64,000 bases of DNA from Nocardia arthritidis (lineage in GTDB: Bacteria; Actinomycetota; Actinomycetes; Mycobacteriales; Mycobacteriaceae), in contig NZ_CP046172.1 of NCBI RefSeq assembly GCF_011801145.1, positions 8,680,001 through 8,744,000 on the forward strand, read 5' to 3'. The notes under the pieces were generated by a model. The model had not been told where the DNA came from and searched no databases. It was given only the letters and a program-made list of their open reading frames with translations. Shown one piece after another: positions 1 to 8,790 of the stretch. Numbering within the stretch: the first letter of the stretch is position 1; each line of letters starts with the position of its first letter. The position numbers were made by a program, and so were the translations under genes.

Positions 1-174
1 GGGCGGGCCGGTGATGCCGTCGACGTCGAGACCAGCATCACCGACACGGTGGTCATCACCGGCACAGTCGATGCCACGACAGCGAACGGACAGACGATCA
101 CCGTGCCCATCTCCCAGACGGTGACCGTCAACCCCGGTCCCCACGGCGCCACGGTTTCGGCCTGCGCCTCCTAA
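1..174 (+). CDS. C-terminal end of an unidentified, probably secreted protein
   Basis: The window opens inside a gene read in frame 1, ending with TAA at 172-174. The last 57 residues are rich in Thr, Val and Asp with alternating polar and hydrophobic residues (for example VVITGTVDATTANGQTITV), which suggests beta strands, and end in SACAS. Such composition is usual for secreted beta-rich proteins of mycolata. No family motif is visible in the piece, so no function is given. Confidence 0.5.
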   Translation, partial: GRAGDAVDVETSITDTVVITGTVDATTANGQTITVPISQTVTVNPGPHGATVSACAS

Positions 175-403
175 CAGCCCCGACGACATGCCCTGGCCAG
201 TGCTGCCCAGTGCATCTCGACCGCACGTCGGCATTTCAGGATGTTCGCAAATTCGCGTGCGGAGTAGTTCGCCAGTGGTCGATCGGCCTGACCGGTGGTC
301 GTGATCGAGCGCCGGTCCACGATCAAATCCGTTGCGGTGGCGAGTATTTCATAGCACTGGCGGACCTTGACCTCAACCGCAGTTGAGGCCGGACTCTGAT
401 GGC

Positions 404-828
404 ATGATCTACACAGAGTCCGAGTATCGGTATCTGATCGACCAGGCGTTGGGCCGGTTGGCGACAATTGGCCCTGTAGGGGCACCCCAAGTACACCCGG
501 TCGCATTCTGGGTGGACAAGCACAACGGAACGATCGACATCGGCGGTCCTGACCTCGCCAATTCCCAGAAGTATCGCGACATCCAGGCCGATGCCAGGGT
601 ATCTCTGGTCGTCGACGACGCCGCGCCACATCCGGTCGGGCCCGGAGGCCAACGGGGACGCGGCCTCGAGATCCGCGCGGTATCGTCGAAATCCTGTGGA
701 GCGATAGACCGTTGCTGGAAGAATTCAGCAACGACGTCCTTCGGCTACATCCTTGTCGAGTTGTGGCCTGGAACATCGACTGGCCAGGGCGTAACAACCG
801 AAATGTCTCCTCTCTCAGCCGCGCTTGA
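404..828 (+). pseudogene. PPOX-class F420-dependent oxidoreductase, frameshifted
   Basis: The product starts MIYTESEYRYL at ATG 404 and reads like a pyridoxamine-oxidase-fold, F420-dependent oxidoreductase: a short N-terminal helix, LATIGPVGAPQVHPVAFW, and RVSLVVDD. These proteins are about 130-145 residues and use deazaflavin F420, found mainly in actinomycetes. Homology continues to GLEIR at about 673 and then jumps to another frame, which reads RGIVEILWSDRPLLEEF and later VVAWNIDWPGRN up to TGA at 826-828. A CG dinucleotide gain, or an equivalent +2/-1 change, in the CGCGCG stretch at 674-679 explains the switch. Without it the protein would be of normal length. It is either a recent pseudogene or a sequencing error. 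There is no obvious partner gene. Confidence 0.72.
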
Positions 829-1173
829 CGCTCGCTCATCGGCGTGATGTCCACTGCCGGGGCTGTCCGGCTGCCCGAGATGATCTCGGCCCGTTGATCT
901 TCCGGCGAGCATTGCGGCCGCGTCGAACCGCGCGCCATGCGGCTACTTACCGGACCTTCGCAATGATCGACCCGGGGTCGTGCCAGTGCGAGTCGACGTC
1001 ATCGAGTCCGCGCTGGCCCACAGGCGGCGGAAGCGCTCGCTGCCCATCGCCAAATCGCCGACAAGCGAGGCCAGCCGGGAGTCCTCGGGTATTTGCCGGC
1101 CGCGAGACGCACTTCCTCCGGCGCGTCGTTTTAGTTCAGCTCGATGATTTCGCGGACTGCGGCGGTTGTGATC
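829..1173. other. Gene-free stretch with relic-like sequence
   Basis: No convincing gene is visible on either strand. It contains the first copy of a 31-bp repeat (875-905). A short plus-strand stretch (about 1018-1134) has protein-like composition but neither a start nor a recognisable family. Confidence 0.4.
875..905. repeat. 31-bp repeat, copy 1, with palindromic core
   Basis: The core CCGAGATGATCTCGG (875-889) is a 7-1-7 inverted repeat. It is followed by a conserved tail. The copy at 4196-4226 matches at 27 of 31 positions in the same orientation, 3.3 kb away. On the minus strand the two copies also share the frame-equivalent residues RST-x-RDHLG, so they may be relics of one coding sequence. 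Confidence 0.55.
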
Positions 1174-1455
1174 TCACCGCGTGCCGAGTTGCCGAATCAG
1201 GCGGGTGCGTCGGTGGCGGGCGTACCCGATGCCGAGGCCTTTACCGACCAAGCCGCCCGACAGGACTGCTGTGACACCGCCGACGATAATGCCGAGGATG
1301 GAGCCGGATCCGGGCGGGTGGAGCCCGGCCAGCAGCGTGAGCGGATAACCCAGGCCCGCGAGCGCGGCTACGACAGTGCCGGTGCCGCAACCGCATTCGC
1401 GTCCCAGCCGATCGATCTCGGCGTGCATGTCCTTGTTCGGCGTGGCCTCACTCAA
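1174..1455 (-). CDS. Small two-segment membrane protein downstream of the metalloprotease
   Basis: A 93-residue protein starting at TTG 1455, which overlaps the metalloprotease stop codon by 8 bases, so translation is probably coupled. An ATG at 1428 (after NKD) is the alternative start. The N-terminal 25 residues are charged and contain a CGC motif (RECGCGTG). Two hydrophobic stretches follow: TVVAALAGLGYPLTLLAGL and a glycine-rich ILGIIVGGVTAVLSGGLVG. The tail is very basic (YARHRRTRLIRQ). No family is recognised. Its position makes it a candidate partner, chaperone or inhibitor of the protease encoded just upstream; that is inference only. Confidence 0.6.
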   Translation of the reverse strand: MSEATPNKDMHAEIDRLGRECGCGTGTVVAALAGLGYPLTLLAGLHPPGSGSILGIIVGGVTAVLSGGLVGKGLGIGYARHRRTRLIRQLGTR

Positions 1456-2887
1456 TGGGAGAGTCCGTCGACTCGGCGCCCAGGCAGTCGGGCGGGAAGT
1501 TGGCGACGATGTAGTCCCAGGCGGCCTTGGCCTCGTCGAAGACGAAGCTGGGTTCGCCGGTGAGATAGATATCCGGGACCAGCCACCAGCTCCACCAACT
1601 GTTCTGCCTGGAGGAGTACATGATTCGGTTGACGCCGTCGGTATGGCAGAGCCCGAAGTAATGGCCGAGTTCGTGGATCGGCACGTACTTCCAGATCTGG
1701 TTGGGCCGGTTGTCGATGAATGTCGCACCGGAGGTGATGCTTCCCGGCAGTCCGCAAGCCGTGCGCTCCAGCGTGGCCGTCAAACCGCGCAGGCCATCGG
1801 TGTAGCGGAAGATGCCGACCACCACCGGATGACACAGTTGATGATCCGCCCCGGGGCGATCCACCGTCTTATCGATGCGCCCGATTTTATCGATCAGGAA
1901 TCTGGCCAGCGCGCTGTTGGCGTCCGCGGTGTCGAAGCCGTGCTGGACGATGTGGCCCGCCGAGGTGACCGGTACCCGGTCGGTGTTGAAGCTCATCATC
2001 AATCCGAGTTCACGGCCCTTCTCCTCGGCGGTGCTCACCCGTTCATCGAGGGCGCCGTCACGCATCGGCAGCACGATGAACGGCGGTCCCTGCTGTCCAC
2101 GCGAGGAAAGGTAGGTGTCGAGTTCATCTTCGGAGATCGGATTATCGAATTCCCCTCCGCCACCGCCACCGACGACGACTTCTTTCTTCAACGTTTTGTA
2201 GCTCTTGCGATTCCAGAAGCCTTCGTCGAATTCGAAGCCGCACAGTGCACGCAGATTGATGGCGCCGGTTTCATGCAGCACAACCAGATTTGGCGCCGCG
2301 GGATCTGTTGGCGAGGGCGCCTCGGAGTCGAGCACCGTGCGGTATGCCGTTGCGTCCATGCGCAGGCCGAACGCGCCGTGGTCGAGCCGAATGGCTTCCT
2401 CGATCTGCTCGAGCGTCGTGCCCGAGTACTTCTTCTCCAGCAGTCCGCGGACATAGTTCCGCAGTCGCCAGCGGTTGATCTCCTCGATGATGTAGGCGAT
2501 GGTGTCGCCGAGGAATATGATGCGGCCCAACCCGATCGCTCCGAGAACGATCCCGATCCCGATTTGGAGCAGCCCGTCGAGGATGCGCCGCCAGTCGAGG
2601 GTGAATATCCCCGCGACGACGTCCCACAGACCGCTCGCGAGGTCTGTGATGATGCCCCAGACGACCGTGACCAGCTTGCATACGGTCCGGGTGACCCACT
2701 TGCCGACCTTCACGATCACCCACCGGATCACCTTCACGAAATACGTGACGAACCAGCATACCCAGCCGCGCGGGTCATACCACGGATAGTCCTTACATTT
2801 CTTTTCCTGTCTTTCTTCCCATTCCTCGACGGGCTTGGAAACCTTTTCCTCGATCCACTCGGTGATCTCGGTACAGACGAGAGCCAT
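1448..2887 (-). CDS. Metzincin-type zinc metalloprotease with hydrophobic N-terminal region
   Basis: 479 residues from ATG 2887 (MALVCTEITEWIEEKVS). Residues about 1-35 form a charged, Glu-rich helix. About 35-115 is a Trp/Val-rich, amphipathic to membrane-like region (WVCWFVTYFVKVIRWVIVKV) with spaced cysteines. The C-terminal half holds the zinc motif HELGHYFGLCH at residues 405-415, matching the metzincin pattern HExxHxxGxxH, and a Met-turn candidate (NRIMYSS) follows. There is no cleavable signal peptide. I infer a metalloprotease of the matrixin/metzincin type, possibly delivered or membrane-associated. Substrate unknown. It forms an operon with the small membrane protein at 1174-1455. 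An in-frame extension upstream of 2887 exists but has no protein-like content apart from an IS30-like scrap, so 2887 is preferred. Confidence 0.75.
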   Translation of the reverse strand: MALVCTEITEWIEEKVSKPVEEWEERQEKKCKDYPWYDPRGWVCWFVTYFVKVIRWVIVKVGKWVTRTVCKLVTVVWGIITDLASGLWDVVAGIFTLDWRRILDGLLQIGIGIVLGAIGLGRIIFLGDTIAYIIEEINRWRLRNYVRGLLEKKYSGTTLEQIEEAIRLDHGAFGLRMDATAYRTVLDSEAPSPTDPAAPNLVVLHETGAINLRALCGFEFDEGFWNRKSYKTLKKEVVVGGGGGGEFDNPISEDELDTYLSSRGQQGPPFIVLPMRDGALDERVSTAEEKGRELGLMMSFNTDRVPVTSAGHIVQHGFDTADANSALARFLIDKIGRIDKTVDRPGADHQLCHPVVVGIFRYTDGLRGLTATLERTACGLPGSITSGATFIDNRPNQIWKYVPIHELGHYFGLCHTDGVNRIMYSSRQNSWWSWWLVPDIYLTGEPSFVFDEAKAAWDYIVANFPPDCLGAESTDSPIE

Positions 2888-3099
2888 GACTACACCTCTA
2901 CCCACCCGCGAGCCGGGGAGCACTCGCGCCATTGCGAGCGGACGACTCCCGGCCCGCGGAAAACCGTGGGTATGGCTATATACGGTCGGCACTGTTTCCG
3001 CGTTACTCCGAAAAAAGAAACAGTCCTGATTCGTAATGTTCGGAAAGTGACGCGCTGATCCTCGAACCATCGAGGGCACGGATTTGTCGCGCTGATCGG

Positions 3100-3211
3100 C
3101 CGGGTGCCCGAGGATGCGGGCCTGACCCTGGCGCATCTCCCGGGCCACCACCTTCACCGCGTGCCCGGACCGCCATCGCCGCCATACCTCGTCGACTTCG
3201 TTCTCCGACAA
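3100..3211 (-). mobile_element. Remnant of an IS30-type transposase N-terminus
   Basis: Reading the minus strand from 3211 gives MSENEVDEVWRRWRSGHAV followed by KVVAREMR, which resembles the N-terminal helix-turn-helix of actinobacterial IS30-family transposases. Similarity fades after about 35 residues and no DDE domain follows. The scrap abuts the 5' end of the pseudogene at 3211-4031, so an insertion and later deletion could have removed that gene's start. Confidence 0.35.
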
Positions 3212-4031
3212 CCGTGCTGCTGTCGCACCTGCGTCCCCTCGTGGAAGACGACATTATTACGTTCGTGTCCCCGGACGTGTGGTGGGAATAATGCGACAAG
3301 ATAGTTTCCCCCTTCGAGCAAGGCGAGTTTTCTGAGCTGGATTTCGCTGAGTTGCGGGCTTTGACTCCCGACTCGCCCGACCCGCTCGCGGCCTTGAACC
3401 GACTGCTCTCCGAGCTGGAGCGGCTGCACCTGCTGTCGGGCGGTGCTGATCTCGACTTCGTGCAGCGGTCCGATCAACAATTATTGGCCTGGTTATGCTT
3501 GCCCAAGCACAGAGATCTCCTGGACTGCAGGAGTCGCCATATTGTCAACCCGACGCAGATCGCAGTCGACGAGGCTTCGGTTGCCCGCACACTGCTGGAT
3601 CTGGCGCTTCCTGGCCTGTCAAGGCTGGAAGCGTGCGACCTCGTTGCGATACGCCACGGCGATGAGTTCGAGCGCTGGCGTTATGCGCTGAAATACGGCG
3701 TGGCAACTGCCCACGCGATACCGTCACTGCTGAATCCAAGTCAAGGAACGCTACGAAACATCCGGCAAGCAGTAGAGCACGAAGCCCACCTGTTGCGTCA
3801 CGACTTCGGCCGCTCCAAATTCCTATCGGACCGCAAAGCGAGCATGCGCAACCTTGGCGTGAACGCCGCCTTGGGCACAGTCTCGGGAATCCAATATCAG
3901 CACTCGGCATCTCGGCGTTCAACAGCGCAACTGATATCGGCCTGTCTGCGATCCGGAACCGCTCGACAGCCGGACAGACGGCCTTTGACAGACACGTTGA
4001 TGCCCTCTTAACCGATGAACCTGGAATGTAG
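3211..4031 (+). pseudogene. Unrecognised protein gene with in-frame stop and frameshift
   Basis: Frame 1 reads TVLLSHLRPLVEDDIITFVS then PDVWWE, hits TAA at 3289-3291, and continues CDKIVSPFEQGEFSELDF through about 200 further residues including DEFERWRYALKYGV. At about 3892 the coding sense moves to another frame (ISALGISAFNSATDIGLSAI) and ends at TAG 4029-4031. One lost C in a CCC run would explain this. The 5' end is missing next to an IS30-like scrap. The only start in the open part is a TTG at 3352. At least three lesions make it a pseudogene. The family is not recognised; the helical C-terminal half contains no catalytic motif that I can name. Confidence 0.6.
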
Positions 4032-4435
4032 AGTTCCCAGGGCGCTGCAACGCTCGCACGTGTCATGGCCAGAAGCATGATCAGCTGCCCGCCTTGCGCT
4101 TAAGACCAACCAGACTACGGGCGTGGCACACAGTTCGTCGGATCGGCAAGCAGCCAGGCGTCCGCTCGTCGGCTACTTTCCGTGCATTGCTGATGCCGAG
4201 ATGATCTCGGTGCGTGGATCTTTCGGGTGTACCGCGTGACCGCCCGGCGCCGACGGTCGGGTGTAAGGTCACCCCGGCGTGCGGCTTCGCGAACGCAGCC
4301 GTACCGATCCGCTCTGTCGGCGCTGGCGCGTCACCGTTGTCGTCGGTGATCCGCGCGGCCGCGTACATGCCGTGCCGTGACAGGTCGCGCGTGGCGAACG
4401 CACCGTTCGCGTAGCCGATGTCGTGCTGTGGGGGA
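4032..4435. other. Gene-free stretch upstream of mgtC
   Basis: No gene is supported. The only structured item is the second copy of the 31-bp repeat at 4196-4226. No riboswitch-like sequence comparable to the M-boxes at 25 and 26.5 kb is visible before the mgtC homologue. Confidence 0.4.
4196..4226. repeat. 31-bp repeat, copy 2, with palindromic core
   Basis: Second copy of the CCGAGATGATCTCGG element (core 4196-4210) in the same orientation as the copy at 875-905, with four mismatches over 31 bases. Confidence 0.55.
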
Positions 4436-5169
4436 ATGGTTAGCCTGGAGCGAGTGGTATTGGCATATTTCGGGGAGTCGGCCGGGCAGGGGCCGGTGCA
4501 GGTGGTGGAGTTGGGGTTGGCGCTGGTGTTGTCCTCGGCGATCGGGTTCGAGCGGGAGGTGCGCCAGAAGAGCGCCGGGGGTTGCGGACGCATACGTTGG
4601 TCGGGGTCGCCGCGGCGTTGATCATGCTGGTGTCCAAGTACGGGTTCACCGACACCCTTGGTGAGCATGTGACCCTCGATCCCTCACGCGTGGCCGCGCA
4701 GATCGTGTCCGGGATCGGATTCATCGGTGGTGGTTTGATTTTCGTGCGGCGTGATGCGGTGCGCGGACTCACCACCGCGGCCACGATCTGGCTGACCGCG
4801 GCGGTCGGGATGGCGGCGGGGGCGGGGCTGTGGCTGCTGGCGGTCCTGGTCACCGCGGCGCATTTCCTGGTGGTGTTCGCCTTCACTCCGCTCGCGGCGC
4901 GCCTGCCGCGCTCGAAATACGCGCCGGCCCGGCTGCGGCTGTGCTATCTCGACGGGCGCGGGGTGCTGCGCCGAGCACTGGCCGAATGCAGTGCGCGCGA
5001 TTTCACCGTCGGCGAGGTGTCGATCGAACATCCCGACGCCGATCGCGAGGTGTCGGTGCGGCTTTCGGTGCACGGCGGCGGATCGGTGAGCGAACTCGCC
5101 GCGTCGCTGGCCGATATCGACGGCGTCGTCGAGGTCATCGGCGGCGAGCCGGACGCCGCCGCGGCGTGA
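4436..5169 (+). pseudogene. mgtC: MgtC/SapB family protein, frameshifted in a G tract
   Basis: Start ATG 4436 (MVSLERVVLAYFG) after a GGGG Shine-Dalgarno. The first 48 residues include the MgtC signature start LGLALVLSSAIGFEREVRQK. At the five-G run 4577-4581 the frame is lost; the sequence LRTHTLVGVAAALIMLVS in another frame carries on with the rest of the membrane domain (GIGFIGGGLIF, GLTTAATIWLTAAVGMAAG) and a C-terminal ACT-like domain ending GGEPDAAAA. Repairing the run by one G (or removing two) restores one continuous protein. MgtC proteins are inner-membrane proteins needed for growth in low Mg2+ and for intracellular survival. It is a real lesion, a sequencing error or a phase-variable tract. 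A later GTG/ATG start for the second half cannot be excluded. Confidence 0.75.
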
Positions 5170-5300
5170 ACCCGCGCGGCGGTTCGGATCGGATCGAGCG
5201 CGATACTCGCCGAATCCGGCCGCGGTTCCTACCGTGCGAAGTCACTTCGCCCACCCCCTTTCCGACTGGAGGGAATCGCTGCCGGGCTACCGTGGCGGTC

Positions 5301-5954
5301 GTGCACACCGACGACGACTGGTTGACCGACACTCGAACCTCTTACGACACAGTCGCGGTCGACTATGCCGACCGAGTACGCGATGCCATCACCAGACATC
5401 GGTACCTGTGCGGGGCGCTTGCGCTGTTCGCCGAGAGCGTGCATGCTGCGGGCCGAGGTCCGGTTGCCGATATCGGTTGCGGCCCAGGGCAAGTCACCGC
5501 CCACCTGCACAAGCTGGGTGTCGATGCCTTCGGCGTCGACCTGTCTCCCGGGATGATCACGACGGCGCGGCGTGACCACCCCGGCCCGCGGTTCGAAGTG
5601 GGCTCCATGACCGAACTCGATCTCCCGGCCGCCTCGCTGGCCGGCCTGCTCTGCTGGCAGTCGTTGATCCATATCCCCGACGACGCGGTGCCGAAGGTGT
5701 TCGGTCACTTTCATCGAGTACTGCGTCCGGGCGGACCGTTGCAGCTCCTGTTCCATGTCGGCACCGGATCAGAATTGAAGAAACAGGGCTACGGCGGTCA
5801 CCCGATGAAGGTCCATGTACACCGCCGCCAGCCGGACCAAGTGACCACCTGGCTACATGACGCCGGATTCGAGGTCGAGGCCCAAATGCTGCTGGATCCG
5901 GGTGAAAAATCCTCGCAGGCATTCCTTTTCGCACACCGCGAGCCATCCCTATAG
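5301..5954 (+). CDS. Class I SAM-dependent methyltransferase
   Basis: 217 residues from GTG 5301 (MVHTDDDWLTDTRTSYDTVA); an in-frame GTG at 5292 is an alternative. Motif I is VADIGCGPGQVTAHL, followed by the acidic end of strand 2 (DAFGVDLSPGM), motif II region GSMTELDLP, and SLAGLLCWQSLIHIPDD then RVLRPGGPLQLLFH, the usual UbiE/small-molecule methyltransferase layout. The conserved QGYGGHPMKVHVHRR segment near residue 170 is typical of a subgroup common in Nocardia and Streptomyces whose substrate is not known. It is monocistronic. Confidence 0.85.
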   Translation: MHTDDDWLTDTRTSYDTVAVDYADRVRDAITRHRYLCGALALFAESVHAAGRGPVADIGCGPGQVTAHLHKLGVDAFGVDLSPGMITTARRDHPGPRFEVGSMTELDLPAASLAGLLCWQSLIHIPDDAVPKVFGHFHRVLRPGGPLQLLFHVGTGSELKKQGYGGHPMKVHVHRRQPDQVTTWLHDAGFEVEAQMLLDPGEKSSQAFLFAHREPSL

Positions 5955-6333
5955 GTCGGGCGACCTACATCCGCCGCCATGACAGGGCGTTCGATTCCTT
6001 CCCAAAATCGGCATTACCAGATATCCCGAGCCCCAACACATTTCGGCTCGTCATCCGCACGCAGTGCCATCGCACACGTCTGATCAACCGGGTGCCGGTT
6101 CTGTATCGGTCTTCGGATTCGCAGCGATTCATGCCTATCCGATATCGGTTCGGCTGATACTCGGCGAGGCGTCTGCGGGAAGCGGATGGTGGTGGTCGGC
6201 GGGCGGGCCGTCGAGGGAGATGCGCGGCAGTCGGCGCCACATGTGCGGGCGGCGCTCGTCAGTGATCTGGGCGGAACATCCGAGCACGACGCTTCTCGAA
6301 ATCGATTGTCGTGGGCCGCGAACGGAGTGCAAG
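5955..6333. other. Intergenic stretch, convergent 3' ends
   Basis: Lies between the 3' ends of two convergent genes. I see no ORF with protein-like composition, no tRNA and no clear hairpin followed by a T run. Confidence 0.4.
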
Positions 6334-7215
6334 TCAGTTGGCGCGCAAGAGGACTCGGGTAGCGGTACCGGTCACCGGGGAGGTGCTTGTCACAACCTCC
6401 GGCACCCGTAATGCCGGGTCGTCGAATGCGGCCCGGATCTGGTCCACCGCGACGTCGACCGGGCTCAGGAGGGCGGCGAGCGCGTCGAGTTTCGGGGTGA
6501 GTTCGTCGGTGGTGGGCTCGTTGAGCAGGCCCCACTCGTCCCAGAGGATCATTTCGTGCTTGTTCAAGGCCGCGAGGTCCTGTAGCAGGTTGTATCTCAG
6601 CTGCGGCCAGCTTCGGGTGGACGGCTCCGCCAAATCCGATGCCACCACGAATCTTTCGGGGTCGAGTGCGCCGGAACGGCACTGCGTCCATGCCAGCGGG
6701 CCGGTGAGGAACCTGTCCCTCGGCACGTCCATCCTGTCGAATTCGTCGTGCTCGTCGAGTTCGGGATCGACCAGCCGCCAACGAGATTCGCCATGATCCC
6801 AGATCTCGGCGATCGCGTGGTCCACCGCCCAATCCGGCGTGAAGTACGTCGCGAACCCGACCCGGGACCGAGCCGGTATCCCGTGGTGGCGAGCGATGGC
6901 GACGAACAGGAGCGCGAAGTCGCGGCAGCAGCCGACGACGCGATCGGTTGTCGCGCGAGCACGGGCCGGCGGTGCGGGATCCAATTCGTGTAGCCGCGTG
7001 AGGATTTCATCGGCGTAGCGCAGATCAATCTCGTGCACACGCTCGGCGGGGAAGCCGTGCCCGGTGATGTCACCATTGGCCCGGTAGTGGAACACCAGCC
7101 CATGCGCCGCCGCATGAATGTCGGGTAGCGCCGAACCGACACCGTCCAGCCACCACGACATCGCACCGGGATCGGTGAACGGGCTCTGGGATGCGTAGAA
7201 CATTTGTTCGTTCAC
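6334..7215 (-). CDS. Transglutaminase-like cysteine peptidase-fold protein
   Basis: 293 residues from GTG 7215, or 289 from ATG 7203 (MFYASQSPFTDPG), which has AGGGTG about 11 bases upstream. The transglutaminase-like core is recognisable: Cys in GCCRDFALLFVAIARHHGIPA (Cys96/97), His in VDHAIAEIWDHGESRW, and Asp in LVDPELDEHDEFDR. This triad is the papain-like catalytic set. The C-terminal 120 residues (WDEWGLLNEP) are typical of a bacterial subgroup of unknown substrate. No signal peptide, so cytoplasmic. Upstream spacing suggests its own promoter between 7216 and 7572. Confidence 0.78.
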   Translation of the reverse strand: MNEQMFYASQSPFTDPGAMSWWLDGVGSALPDIHAAAHGLVFHYRANGDITGHGFPAERVHEIDLRYADEILTRLHELDPAPPARARATTDRVVGCCRDFALLFVAIARHHGIPARSRVGFATYFTPDWAVDHAIAEIWDHGESRWRLVDPELDEHDEFDRMDVPRDRFLTGPLAWTQCRSGALDPERFVVASDLAEPSTRSWPQLRYNLLQDLAALNKHEMILWDEWGLLNEPTTDELTPKLDALAALLSPVDVAVDQIRAAFDDPALRVPEVVTSTSPVTGTATRVLLRAN

Positions 7216-7572
7216 CCTGTCGTTCTACAAAATTGAATTCCGAATGTCCAGATATCCGCGCCGTCCAATGAACGTCTCAGCCGTCACCAACCCGAATCCA
7301 ACCGTGCCGGAAGATAATTGGCAAATATCCCGTTGCCGTACCGGCAATCCTGGGCCGAGACGCAGGCCGACGGCGGAACCATCTCGGCCACAGTAGTTTC
7401 CGTCGACATCTGCGCATCGTTGTCAGCTTTCCGCGTCGGTTTAGATGATGCTGAACCAGTTTCGAAGCGGGAGCCCGCGCGACAGTGTGTCTGCACGGTG
7501 GCACTGGTGACACCCCATATAGACATGCTTGTGTGGTGGCCTTCCACATCGGCATCCTTCTACCGTGGACAT
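7216..7572. other. Divergent intergenic region
   Basis: Separates the divergent transglutaminase-like gene and the histidine-kinase gene and should carry both promoters. I see no reliable -35/-10 pair. A weak inverted repeat (TGTGG ... CCACA, about 7529-7546) lies shortly before the kinase start. Confidence 0.3.
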
Positions 7573-8790
7573 ATGCCGATGATGTTGCGTGTCAGTGCGG
7601 GCATGCGGCGGTTGTTCGGGATCACGAACCGGCAGGCCGCGTCCGCGGGTGTCGGCGCACTGATCCAGACCGGGGTGATGATGGTTCTGATCCTGCCGTG
7701 GCGATGGATTCCGACCGCACTGCCGCCGGTGACAATCGTCCTGATGACCGGACCGGTCGCGGCGGTGGTACTCGCTACGCCACTGCTGACCATCTTGCAG
7801 CGCAACCGATTCCGCCTGGCTGACAACGAAATTCCCGCATCCCGTGACGAACGGGTCCTCTGGTCGGCAACCCGGGCGCGGCAACTGGTGTATCACCTGA
7901 TCGTCGGACCGCTGCAGCTCTGCTTCGGCATCGTGCTGGCGCTGTCGTGGCTCGTCATGGCGGTGGCGGGCACGGTGCTGATATGGATGTGGCTGACGCC
8001 GAGTGGCTGGCGACCCGTCATCACCCACGCCGTGGCCTGGACGATCGCGGCGGCCGTCATGGCTTTCGCCCTGGCGCGGGCGACCCCCGCCCTGCTGCGC
8101 GTCGACCGGTGGACCGCCCGAAAACTGTTGGGCCCGAGCCGCGAAGAACTCCTCGCGCGCCGGGTCGACGACCTGACCGAGAGCCGGGCGGGCGCGGTGA
8201 ATGCGGCCGATGCCGAACGCCGCCGCATCGAACGCGACCTCCATGACGGTGTCCAGCAACGGCTGGTATCGCTCGCGGTCAACCTCGGCATCGCCCGGGC
8301 CACGCTCACCGATCTCCCCGACGCCGCGCGCAAGGTGCTCGAGGACGCGCACGACCAGGCCAAACAGACCATCACCGAACTCCGTCACCTGATCCGCGGC
8401 CTGCACCCTCCGGTGCTGGAGGATCGCGGCCTGGACGCGGCGCTGTCCGGAATCGCCGGCGAGGTCCCGGTGCCGGTGCGGCTCGTGGTGCGGCTGCCGG
8501 TACGCCCGCCCGCTACCGTCGAGGCCATCGCCTACTTCGTCGTCTCGGAGGCGCTCACGAACGTGATCAAACATGCCCGCGCGACCGAGGCCGAGGTGAC
8601 CGTCGACGGCACGGGCGATCGACTTCGGATAACGGTGTCCGACAACGGTATCGGCGGTGCCGACGCGGACGTCGGCACCGGGCTGACGGGGTTGGCCCGC
8701 CGCGTCGCCTCGGTCGACGGTCGTTTCGAGGTGACCAGCCCGCCCGGCGGTCCGACCCGGCTCGCGGCGGAGATGCCATGCGGGCAGTGA
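7573..8790 (+). CDS. NarL-type sensor histidine kinase
   Basis: 405 residues from ATG 7573 (MPMMLRVSAG; ATG 7582 possible). Two pairs of membrane segments occupy about residues 25-75 and 115-180. The HisKA_3 dimerisation domain carries the phospho-acceptor His224 in RRRIERDLHDGVQQRLVSL. The ATPase domain follows, with EALTNVIKHA (N box), SDNGIGGA and GTGLTGLARRV (G boxes). No separate sensor domain, so it probably senses through the membrane or the linker. The next gene overlaps by 13 bases and encodes its response regulator. Confidence 0.9.
   Translation: MPMMLRVSAGMRRLFGITNRQAASAGVGALIQTGVMMVLILPWRWIPTALPPVTIVLMTGPVAAVVLATPLLTILQRNRFRLADNEIPASRDERVLWSATRARQLVYHLIVGPLQLCFGIVLALSWLVMAVAGTVLIWMWLTPSGWRPVITHAVAWTIAAAVMAFALARATPALLRVDRWTARKLLGPSREELLARRVDDLTESRAGAVNAADAERRRIERDLHDGVQQRLVSLAVNLGIARATLTDLPDAARKVLEDAHDQAKQTITELRHLIRGLHPPVLEDRGLDAALSGIAGEVPVPVRLVVRLPVRPPATVEAIAYFVVSEALTNVIKHARATEAEVTVDGTGDRLRITVSDNGIGGADADVGTGLTGLARRVASVDGRFEVTSPPGGPTRLAAEMPCGQ

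Noticed and set aside
171..938. Long minus-strand ORF opposite the F420 oxidoreductase
   Set aside because: Shadow of the plus-strand pseudogene. Only its last 55 residues (171-340) have protein-like composition and they match no family I know.
1376..3058. Long plus-strand ORF opposite the metalloprotease
   Set aside because: Antisense reading of the protease; Arg/Val/Glu-rich composition typical of high-GC shadows and no start signal.
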